Below, one piece after another: positions 57,434 to 64,000 of a stretch of 64,000 nucleotides of DNA. The DNA comes from Nonomuraea fuscirosea (lineage in GTDB: Bacteria; Actinomycetota; Actinomycetes; Streptosporangiales; Streptosporangiaceae). The notes beneath the pieces were generated by a model. It was given only the letters and a program-made list of their open reading frames with translations, did not search any database and was not told the origin of the DNA. The stretch lies in contig NZ_PVNG01000005.1 of assembly GCF_003001935.1 (NCBI RefSeq), forward strand, positions 310,001-374,000. Reading direction: 5' to 3'. The stretch's first letter is position 1. Every line of letters starts with the position of its first letter. The position numbers and the translations under genes were made by a program.

Positions 57434-58531
57434 ATGAGATCTCTCCGACAGGGCGCCTTACTGGCCGCGGCCACGGTCGTGACGGCCGTGGCCACTCCCG
57501 TGACGGCGACGGCCGCGCCGGTCTCGTGCGAGGCTCCGGCGCGCGGCAGCGCCGGCTACAACGACTTCGTGCTCACGTACAAGTCCGAATGCGCCACGAA
57601 GAAGAACTACGACCGGACGTTCCAGGACGTCACGGTGTCCACCCTGGTCGACAAGCGCAACAAGCTGTCGGTCACGACGTCCACGGCGCTGGCCGGCTCG
57701 ATCGCGTCGGTCAAGGTGAACGACAAGGAGTTCATCACCAGCGGCGGCCACGGCGCCGCCTTCCAGTACGCCTTCCACGCCTGGAACCAGGGCGAGTCGC
57801 CCAGCGAGTGCTACAACCCCACGCAGGCCGGCGCCAGCAAGGACGACAACCGCATGCCGCCGCCGTACCACGGTCCCAGCACCAGCGCGCTCTACACCAT
57901 GGCCAAGTCGGGCAGCTCCATCCGCACGGCGGGCAGGCCCGCGTTCTTCGTCACCCTCGACGACCCGAAGCCGGGCTGGGGTGACTGCCGCGCCGCCGAC
58001 CACCAGCCCGAGCGGGTGCCGTTCACCATGGGCCTGTCGCCGTACTGGCTGCAGACCTCGATCGAGCTCGCCCCCGACCACGACGTGCCCAAGCTGGAGA
58101 ACGTCTTCCGCACCGCCGCCACGATCACCTCGGAGGACGAACGGCACGACCACTTCGACGGCGTCTTCGTCGCCTACCTGCAGCCGGACTTCACCAAGGT
58201 CTTCTCCTACGGCCTCACCACCGGCCGCCTGTCGCCCAGGCCCGCCGACTCCCACACCAGCAAGGACCCCATGGTCCGGTGTACCCCCGACGGCGACTAC
58301 TGCCTCGGCATGTACGTCCGGCCCGACGTGCTCGGCAAGGCCTACTACTACACGATGACCCGCCCGCCGATGGACTACAACGCCCACTTCGGCGAGAACA
58401 CCATCCAGGTCACCGCGCCCAGCGGGGCCATGGACAAGGGCGAGAAGGTCTCCTACGAGACGTACATCGTGGTCGGCAACAGGAGCCGCGTCCAGAGCAC
58501 CATGACCCAGCTCCACCGCGCCCTGCGCTAG
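57434..58531 (+). CDS. Secreted protein of unknown function
   Basis: A 365-residue protein with a clear signal peptide (residues 1-28, ending VTATAA). The mature part has conserved-looking Cys at its N-terminus and several aromatic beta-strand patterns (GAAFQYAFHAWNQGESPSECYNPTQAG, PYWLQTSIELAPDH), suggesting a beta-sandwich, perhaps a sugar-binding or aldose-epimerase-like fold. No catalytic motif is assigned. The ATG at 57434 overlaps the end of a four-codon ATG-to-TGA minicistron (57425-57436), a possible translational control. Confidence 0.7.
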   Translation: MRSLRQGALLAAATVVTAVATPVTATAAPVSCEAPARGSAGYNDFVLTYKSECATKKNYDRTFQDVTVSTLVDKRNKLSVTTSTALAGSIASVKVNDKEFITSGGHGAAFQYAFHAWNQGESPSECYNPTQAGASKDDNRMPPPYHGPSTSALYTMAKSGSSIRTAGRPAFFVTLDDPKPGWGDCRAADHQPERVPFTMGLSPYWLQTSIELAPDHDVPKLENVFRTAATITSEDERHDHFDGVFVAYLQPDFTKVFSYGLTTGRLSPRPADSHTSKDPMVRCTPDGDYCLGMYVRPDVLGKAYYYTMTRPPMDYNAHFGENTIQVTAPSGAMDKGEKVSYETYIVVGNRSRVQSTMTQLHRALR

Positions 58532-58559
58532 ACGCCTTCCAGCCGCCCGTCACCCTCCG

Positions 58560-59396
58560 TCAGCCGAGCGCGGTGAGGACGCCGGCCAGTTCGCCGGGCA
58601 TGGAGAGGAAGGGCGAGTGGGAGGCGTCGAGCGTGACGACCGAGGTCGGATTGTCGGGAAACGCCGCGTCGGCCTCGGCGATGAACCTCGTCTGCACGTC
58701 CGGCAGGAGGGCCAGGTCGCGTGTGCAGACGATGTACGTGCGCCGCACCGACCCCCAGCCATCGTGCGTCAGGGTGGTGGTGCCCAGCATGATGCCGACC
58801 GGGCTGTCGGGCGTCAGCAGGCCGGCGGCGGCCTCGGCGAGGGCCGGGTCGACGTCACTGTAGAACGCCTCGCGCACCTGCCGCCGGTAGGCCGGGTCGC
58901 CGGTGGCGAAGTCGAGCCGCAGCGCGCCGATCCTGGCCGGATCCCCGCGCAACAGCGGCACGACCAGGCTGTCGGCGGCCTCGGGAATCTGCGTGTACGC
59001 CACCGCGGGCACGTCCGAGGCCGGCATGTACGCGGTGAGGTACACCGCGTGCGCCACCAGTTCCGGCGTCCGCTGAGCGATTCGCGTCAGCACCGGGCCG
59101 GCCGCGCTGTGGGCCACCACCGTCACCGGCTCACCGCCGCCGATCCGCTTGAGCCGCGCGGTCAGCGACTCGGCCGCGTCGTCGAGGCTCACGTCCGCCA
59201 CGGGTGAGACCTCGGTGCCGACCGCCTCCGGGTCGTACGGCTGCTCGGTGAACCATCGGGGACGGCGGGCGGACAACCCGTGCCCCGCCATGTCCACCGC
59301 CACGGCCGGCCGCCCGGCCGCCACGACATGGGGGACGACTTCGCTCCAGCACCAGGAGCCGTGCCAGAAACCGTGGACCAACACCAGCGTGGACAT
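58560..59396 (-). CDS. Alpha/beta-fold hydrolase
   Basis: A 278-residue hydrolase. LVLVHGFWHGSWCWSEVV forms the oxyanion region, VVAHSAAGPVL the nucleophile elbow (Ser) and TLDASHSPFLSMP the catalytic His. The type resembles plant-esterase/EstC-like hydrolases. GGGAG lies six bases before ATG 59396. Substrate unknown. It converges on the secreted unknown protein. Confidence 0.88.
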   Translation of the reverse strand: MSTLVLVHGFWHGSWCWSEVVPHVVAAGRPAVAVDMAGHGLSARRPRWFTEQPYDPEAVGTEVSPVADVSLDDAAESLTARLKRIGGGEPVTVVAHSAAGPVLTRIAQRTPELVAHAVYLTAYMPASDVPAVAYTQIPEAADSLVVPLLRGDPARIGALRLDFATGDPAYRRQVREAFYSDVDPALAEAAAGLLTPDSPVGIMLGTTTLTHDGWGSVRRTYIVCTRDLALLPDVQTRFIAEADAAFPDNPTSVVTLDASHSPFLSMPGELAGVLTALG

Positions 59397-59714
59397 GGAT
59401 GCTCCCTGAGGTGGCGCCTGTGTCGAGGCTCGGTGAACGGTGGCGTCTCGGGGCCGCGTCGGCGCCCGCGTGATCCATACTGCCCGCATCGTCAGGGCCT
59501 CGGAACACGCCGAAACTGCGCCTCTGCTCTGACCAGGCGCTTTCCCCGGCAAGATCCGCAGGAGGGAAGAGGACGGGTGCGGCGGCCGGGCAATCGGGCT
59601 GGCGGCAACCCCGGCGGCCGCACGCCATCGCCTCTATGGCCGTCGTTCCCGGCCTTCAGCCTCTTCGCCGGTAGAGGTTGCATGAGCATCCAATGATCGG
59701 GTAGGCCGGACGCT
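59397..59714. other. Intergenic region between divergent genes
   Basis: About 318 bp separate the hydrolase and kinase starts. I see no reading frame with a ribosome site, no perfect inverted repeat of note and no clear promoter. It presumably holds both promoters. Confidence 0.5.
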
Positions 59715-61241
59715 ATGTCGGTTTCGCGGTGTGAAGGCTGGCTCCTGGCCGGACGATACCGGCTCCAGGCCGAGTTGGGACGCGGCGGCATGGGCCGGGT
59801 CTGGCGCGGCCATGACGAGATACTGGACCGCCCGGTCGCGATCAAGGAGGTCACCCTCGACGAGCGGCCGCAGTCCGAACGCGAGATGCTGCTCAGCCGC
59901 ACCATGACCGAGGCCCGGCTGGCCGCCCGGCTCTCCCATCCGAACATCGCCACCGTCTACGACGTGGTGGAGGCCGACGAACGGCCGTGGATCGTGCTCC
60001 AGCTGGTCTCGGCCCCCACCCTGGCCGGTGTGCTGGCCAAGCGCGGGCCGCTGCCGCCCGTCGCGGTCGCCAGGATCGGGCTGCAGGTGCTGGACGCCTT
60101 ACAGGCCGCGCACGCCGCCGGGGTCGTGCACCGCGACGTCAAACCCGCCAACATCCTGCTGGACGCCGGCGAGAGTCACGCCGTCCTCACCGACTTCGGC
60201 CTGGCCACCAGCGTGGAGCGGCCGGTGGACCTCACCGGGGTGGGCATCGTGGTCGGCACGCCCGCCTTCATCGCTCCCGAACGCGCCCGCGGCGGCCCGC
60301 CCACACCGCAGACCGACCTGTGGTCGCTGGGCGTGACCTTGTACACGGCGGTGGAGGGACGCTGCCCCTTCGGCCAGGTCGGGGTGCTGGCCACGATCAG
60401 CGCCGTACTGACCGCCGAACCGGCTCCGTTCGAGCGCGCGGGACCGCTGGCGCCCCTGCTCGCGAACCTGCTGGCCAAGGATCCGGAGCAGCGCATCGAC
60501 ACCCGTGCGGCCCGCCGGCAGCTGGAGCGGATCTGCGCCCCGCCCACCGACTACCTGCCGCAGACCGGGGACGTGGCACCGGCCGCCGCACCTTCAGCCG
60601 TACCCACTACCGCTGTGCCCGCCGCCGTTCCCGCCGCCGTGCCTTCGCCTTCAGCCGATGCCGGCTCCAGCCCGGCTGTCGTGCCCTTGACCGGGTTCGA
60701 CTCCACGCCTCCAGCCACGCCCGGATCCCTGCTCGCCGCCGTACCGGCAGCCGATGCGCCCGATCCGCCGTCGCCGCGCGGGCGGGAGCGACGCGCCCAC
60801 GTACGGCACGTGGTCGTGGCGGCCGCGCTGACCGTCGGCGTACTGGCCGCCAGCTTCTGGCCCGAGGCCCCGTCCGATCCGCTCCCAGCCGCACCACAAC
60901 CCACCGACCGACTCCAGGCCGCGCTCACCACGCCCACCCCCACCCCCTCCCCCACGGCCTCCAGCGCCACCACGCCCGCGGCGACACCGACGACGTCGCA
61001 GCCGTCACGACCGTCGTCCGAGCCCACCACGGTTGCGACGACAACGTCTCGCCCCAGAACATCGCAAGATCAGCAGCCCTCGACCCAGCGCCGCTCGACG
61101 ACGGCCGGGCGCGCGACCTCCTCGGCCGACATCTGGGTGCCGCCGGGCCAGGCCAAGAAGGCGACCACGTCCCGCGACCAGGTCCCACCCGGACACAGCG
61201 CCGGCCACCCCGGCAAGGGCAAGGGCAGAGGCCGCCGCTGA
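59715..61241 (+). CDS. Serine/threonine protein kinase (Pkn type)
   Basis: A 508-residue Hanks-type kinase. The glycine loop LGRGGMGRVW is at residues 21-30, the catalytic Lys44 in VAIKEV, HRDVKPAN with Asp141, and DFG at Asp160. Residues about 275-360 are a Pro/Ala/Val-rich linker. One membrane helix (HVVVAAALTVGVLAASF) lies near 362-378. A Thr/Pro/Ser-rich external tail ends in basic GKGKGRGRR. There are no PASTA repeats, so the tail may contact cell wall or simply extend. Its targets are unknown. Confidence 0.93.
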   Translation: MSVSRCEGWLLAGRYRLQAELGRGGMGRVWRGHDEILDRPVAIKEVTLDERPQSEREMLLSRTMTEARLAARLSHPNIATVYDVVEADERPWIVLQLVSAPTLAGVLAKRGPLPPVAVARIGLQVLDALQAAHAAGVVHRDVKPANILLDAGESHAVLTDFGLATSVERPVDLTGVGIVVGTPAFIAPERARGGPPTPQTDLWSLGVTLYTAVEGRCPFGQVGVLATISAVLTAEPAPFERAGPLAPLLANLLAKDPEQRIDTRAARRQLERICAPPTDYLPQTGDVAPAAAPSAVPTTAVPAAVPAAVPSPSADAGSSPAVVPLTGFDSTPPATPGSLLAAVPAADAPDPPSPRGRERRAHVRHVVVAAALTVGVLAASFWPEAPSDPLPAAPQPTDRLQAALTTPTPTPSPTASSATTPAATPTTSQPSRPSSEPTTVATTTSRPRTSQDQQPSTQRRSTTAGRATSSADIWVPPGQAKKATTSRDQVPPGHSAGHPGKGKGRGRR

Positions 61242-61342
61242 CCGGAGACCGGCACCTCCACCCCTCCGCAGCTCCGACACATAAGATCCGGCCGCCGAAA
61301 ACCAGATGCCGCGACCGGCGGCCCAGGCGTACAAACAGTGTC

Positions 61343-62119
61343 ATGGACGAGCAGCCCCTGACGGGCGGCAGGCATGTCGGCGCAGTACGCATCGGTGAGA
61401 CCGTCCACCGGACCGCCAACCCGTGGACCCGCAGCGTGCACACCGTGCTGGCGCATCTGGAGAAGGTCGGGTTCGAGGGGGCGCCGCGGGTGCTCGGCTT
61501 CGACGAGCAGGGGCGCGAGGTGCTGACGTACCTGCACGGCGACACGATCGGCGAGCAGCACCCCTGGCCCGCCTGGCCGTGGACGGACCGCGCGCTCACG
61601 CAGGTCGGGGCCTGGCTGAGGCGCCTGCACGACGCGACGGCGTCGTTCGTGCCCGAGCCCGACGCGGTCTGGTTCGTCGCCCGGCCGTGGCAGCCGGGAC
61701 TGGTCATCACGCACAACGACGCCTCGCCCTACAACGCGGTGTGGCAGGGCGACGACCTGGTCGGCTTCGTCGACTGGGACACCGCCGGCCCGTTCCCGCG
61801 AGAGCGTGATCTGGCGTACTGCGCGTTGACCTGGGTCCCGCTGCACGCCCGGCACGTCGTCACCGCGCAGGGCTTCACCGCCTTCGACGACCGGCACCGA
61901 CGCCTGCACCTGCTCCTCGACGCCTACGGCTACGAGGGCGACCGTTCGACGTTCGGCCTGGAGGTGGCCGACCGGGCACTCAGGAACGCCGAGGTCATCC
62001 GCCGCCTCGCCGCCGGCGGCGAGCCGTCCCACAGAGCACTCCTGCCGTTCGCCGCCAACCTCGAACAGGCCGTGACCGAACTCGAAGCCCTCCCGCCCTC
62101 CTTCTGGGTACGCGACTGA
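61343..62119 (+). CDS. Aminoglycoside-phosphotransferase-like protein
   Basis: A 258-residue APH/ChoK-superfamily kinase. VITHNDASPYNAVW is the Brenner motif (HNDxxxxN instead of HGDxxxxN) and LVGFVDWDTAGPFPRERDLAYCA the metal-binding DxD segment. The N-terminal lobe is short and lacks a clear phosphate-binding loop. The family phosphorylates drugs or small alcohols; the natural substrate here is unknown. It follows the Ser/Thr kinase by 100 bp on the same strand. Confidence 0.88.
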   Translation: MDEQPLTGGRHVGAVRIGETVHRTANPWTRSVHTVLAHLEKVGFEGAPRVLGFDEQGREVLTYLHGDTIGEQHPWPAWPWTDRALTQVGAWLRRLHDATASFVPEPDAVWFVARPWQPGLVITHNDASPYNAVWQGDDLVGFVDWDTAGPFPRERDLAYCALTWVPLHARHVVTAQGFTAFDDRHRRLHLLLDAYGYEGDRSTFGLEVADRALRNAEVIRRLAAGGEPSHRALLPFAANLEQAVTELEALPPSFWVRD

Positions 62120-62144
62120 CCGCCGTCCCCGCGATTCGCCGTAC

Positions 62145-62444
62145 TCAGCCGGGAAGGCAGTCCGTCTCGCCACGGATGACCATGACGTGCTCAGCCGGTG
62201 ACGACAGCACGATATGTGTCCTGAACTCCTCGCTGGCGAGATCATGCCGGGTACGCTGCGCGGGCCCTCGCAGCCTGACGTCCTTGGCCTGAGCTCCCTC
62301 GAAGGTCCGGGTGATGTGCTCCTCGAGTGTCGCACCCGCTCCGGCGGCCTTCGGCACTCCGGGCTCATCCGTCTTCGCGCACCCGGTCAGCACGAGTAAC
62401 GCGATCAGAGGTCCTGCGAGTACGCACCATGCCGGATGTGACAT
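62145..62444 (-). CDS. Small putative lipoprotein
   Basis: A 99-residue protein. The ATG at 62444 is preferred to 62486 because GGAGAAG precedes it and it gives a compact signal, MSHPAWCVLAGPLIALLVL, ending in lipobox LTGC. The mature part (about 75 residues) has charged helices and a late Cys. No family is recognised. It is divergent from the NUDIX gene. Confidence 0.7.
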   Translation of the reverse strand: MSHPAWCVLAGPLIALLVLTGCAKTDEPGVPKAAGAGATLEEHITRTFEGAQAKDVRLRGPAQRTRHDLASEEFRTHIVLSSPAEHVMVIRGETDCLPG

Positions 62445-62566
62445 TGATCTTCTCCGAAGGCGGGCCGACATCCGGCCAAGTCTCATGACGTTCGACAGGA
62501 CGCCGCCCGCCATTCGACGAAACCGACATGCTCCGGTACCCGATCGTGGCCGAACGGAGAGGTTCC

Positions 62567-62579
62567 TGTCGAACTGACA
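62567..62579. promoter_or_regulatory. Candidate operator of the NUDIX regulator
   Basis: TGTC-GAACT-GACA, a 4-5-4 inverted repeat 18 bp before the NUDIX start. NrtR-type regulators bind GTC/GAC-type repeats in this position. The match is short, so it is weak evidence. Confidence 0.4.
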
Positions 62580-62597
62580 AAAAGTTAGGGTGTGTTC

Positions 62598-63293
62598 ATG
62601 CCCGACGACCCTTGGCAGCCGCCCCGCATCCTGCTCGCGGTCGACCTGGTGATCCTGACCCTGCGTGCGGCCCGCCTGCACGTGCTGCTCGTGAACCGCG
62701 GCATCGACCCGTTCCGGGGCGCCCCCGCCCTTCCGGGCGGATTTCTGGCCGACGAGCACGAGGACATCGAGGCGGCGGCGAGGCGCGAGCTGGCCGAGGA
62801 GGCCGGGCTGTCCGGCGTGCACCTGGAGCCCTTGGGCGTGTACGGCGAACCGGGCCGCGACCCGCGCGGACGCGTCGTGTCCGTCGCCCACCTGGCCATC
62901 GCGCCTCGCCTGCCGGAGCCGGTCGCCGGCACCGACGCCGTCCATGCCTCCTGGACCCCGGTGGACGACATCCTGGCTCCGGGCGCCGAGCTGGCCTTCG
63001 ACCATCGCCGCATCATCGTCGACGGGGTCGAGCGCGCCCGGGCCAAGCTCGAGCACACCGCCTTGGCGACCGCGTTCTGCGCCGAGTCCTTCACCATCTC
63101 GGAGCTCCAGCAGGTGTACGAGGCCGTCTGGGGCGTCCGCCTCGATCCCCGCAACTTCTACCGCAAAGTACAGGGTGCCCGCGGCTTCATCGTCGCCGTC
63201 GGCCCGATGCGCAAGCCCTCGAACGGGCGGCCCGCCCGGCTCTTCAAGGCGGGTCCGGTCCACGTCCTCACTCCCCCGATGACTCGGCCTTAG
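62598..63293 (+). CDS. NrtR-like NUDIX-domain regulator
   Basis: A 231-residue protein. Residues 8-150 form a NUDIX domain with box GGFLADEHEDIEAAARRELAEEAGL. Residues about 155-225 form a winged helix (FTISELQQVYEAVWGVRLDPRNFYRKVQG), the layout of NrtR, which senses ADP-ribose or NAD metabolites and represses genes of NAD or sugar metabolism. ATG 62598 is used; GTG 62592 is in frame. The next gene, a nucleoside phosphorylase-like enzyme, follows by seven bases and is a probable co-transcribed target. Confidence 0.88.
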   Translation: MPDDPWQPPRILLAVDLVILTLRAARLHVLLVNRGIDPFRGAPALPGGFLADEHEDIEAAARRELAEEAGLSGVHLEPLGVYGEPGRDPRGRVVSVAHLAIAPRLPEPVAGTDAVHASWTPVDDILAPGAELAFDHRRIIVDGVERARAKLEHTALATAFCAESFTISELQQVYEAVWGVRLDPRNFYRKVQGARGFIVAVGPMRKPSNGRPARLFKAGPVHVLTPPMTRP

Positions 63294-63300
63294 GAGGTCG

Positions 63301-64000
63301 ATGGTCATGATCGTGATTCTCTCCGCGCTGGACCTGGAGTATCAGGCCGTCCGCAGCCATCTGACGGACCTGCGCGTGCACCGTCACGCTGCGGGCACCC
63401 GCTTCGAGCTGGGCTGCCTCGCCGGCGACGGGCAGCAGCTGGCCCTGGGGCTGGTCGGCAAGGGCAATCATCCGGCGGCGGTGATCACCGAGCGGGCGAT
63501 CGCCGAGTTCTCGCCGTCGGCGCTGCTGTTCGTGGGAGTCGCGGGGGCCCTGTGGCCCGGCATCGACCTGGGCGACGTGGTGGTCGCTACGCACGTGTAC
63601 GCCTACCACGGCGGCACCAGCGAGGACAGCGGCTTCAAGGCCCGTCCTCGCGTCTGGGAGATCGACCACGAGACCGACCAGATCGCCCGCCATCTCTACC
63701 GGGCTGAGACCTGGACCCGCCGCCTGCCCGACGGTGCGGCCGTGCCCGCGCTCCGCTTCGGCCCGATCGCGGCGGGCGAGGTCGTACAGGACTCCACGAT
63801 CTCCGCGCACGCACAGTGGGTGCGCCAGACCTACAACGACGCGCTCGCGATCGAGATGGAATCAGCGGGCGTGGCACAGGCCGCCCACCACAATCGATCA
63901 CTCCCCATGGCCGTGGTACGCGGGATCAGCGACCGCGCGGACGGCGACAAGACCGCGACCGATGGCCTGAACTGGCAGCCGAGGGCGGCGTCCAACGCCG
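63301..64000 (+). CDS. Nucleoside phosphorylase/nucleosidase-family protein, 3' end cut by window
   Basis: At least 233 codons of a PNP_UDP-type enzyme (MTAN/purine phosphorylase fold): VILSALDLEYQAVRSHL, FVGVAGALWPGIDLGDVVVATHVYAYHGG, and LAIEMESAGVAQAAH with the conserved Glu-Met-Glu that holds ribose, then VVRGISDRADGDK. The stop lies beyond the window. GGAGG (63293-63297) serves ATG 63301 or 63307. Such enzymes split nucleosides; some act as signalling or effector NADases in defence systems. Coupling to an NrtR-like gene suggests nucleoside/NAD turnover. Confidence 0.85.
   Translation, partial: MVMIVILSALDLEYQAVRSHLTDLRVHRHAAGTRFELGCLAGDGQQLALGLVGKGNHPAAVITERAIAEFSPSALLFVGVAGALWPGIDLGDVVVATHVYAYHGGTSEDSGFKARPRVWEIDHETDQIARHLYRAETWTRRLPDGAAVPALRFGPIAAGEVVQDSTISAHAQWVRQTYNDALAIEMESAGVAQAAHHNRSLPMAVVRGISDRADGDKTATDGLNWQPRAASNA

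Noticed and set aside
57425-57436. Minicistron ATG CGC CTA TGA before the secreted protein
   Set aside because: Listed only as a possible control element; too short to call a gene and could be chance.

Overview
The window is very GC-rich DNA with strong third-position GC bias, frequent GTG starts and many stop/start overlaps (ATGA, GTGA). It carries SARP regulators, a bacterial Ser/Thr kinase, sugar ABC operons without their own ATPase, PopR/ClgR-type control next to clpP genes, and STAND NTPases. Together these point to a filamentous actinomycete, and I would guess the Streptosporangiales (Nonomuraea, Streptosporangium or Actinomadura type). The species cannot be named from the sequence. No rRNA, tRNA or CRISPR array was seen.

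Layout. 1-7.6 kb: a carbohydrate locus with a truncated pectate-lyase-like beta-helix protein, a sulfatase, two ABC permeases and a Tat-type lipoprotein binding protein, facing a LacI regulator across two palindromic operators. 7.6-12.1 kb: FAD monooxygenase and a large SARP/NB-ARC/TPR regulator. 12.2-19.6 kb: a translationally coupled three-gene unit of a SWIM zinc-finger protein and two paralogous DUF6493-like proteins. 19.7-23.8 kb: MmyB-type regulator, zinc alcohol dehydrogenase and an IS607-family element (serine recombinase plus TnpB) packed with CTCGAG hexamers. 24.4-34.7 kb: two compact peptide (RiPP-like) loci flank a STAND-WD40 protein. The first is a 28-residue peptide, hairpin, ThiF/E1-like enzyme and M50-like membrane protease. 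The second is a 55-residue four-cysteine peptide, hairpin, thioredoxin-like protein, ABC exporter and S26 signal peptidase. A decayed subtilase follows.

35.4-37.4 kb: LysR regulator and D-2-hydroxyacid dehydrogenase sharing a repeated candidate operator. 37.6-40.2 kb: a Cry-like delta-endotoxin with an unusual domain series (beta-sandwich, Cry pore-forming helical domain, jacalin-like domain, beta-propeller). 40.3-47.8 kb: orphan ModA, NB-ARC protein with ten kinesin-light-chain TPRs, cold-shock protein, GH clan A/PA14 glycosidase, small proteins and a TetR repressor. 47.8-53.3 kb: TetR-controlled oxidoreductase/monooxygenase/acetyltransferase operon, a membrane-anchored propeller protein and a second acetyltransferase. 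53.4-55.0 kb: XRE regulator ending in an SsrA-like degron, next to a clpP pair in which one subunit lacks the catalytic serine. 55.1-64 kb: TetR regulator, secreted nuclease-like protein, SARP remnant, secreted unknown, alpha/beta hydrolase, Ser/Thr kinase, aminoglycoside-phosphotransferase-like protein, lipoprotein, NrtR-like NUDIX regulator and a truncated nucleoside phosphorylase-family gene.

The strongest candidates for undescribed biology are the Cry-like toxin, the two small-peptide loci, the dead/live ClpP pair with a degron-bearing regulator, and the IS607 element saturated with CTCGAG.
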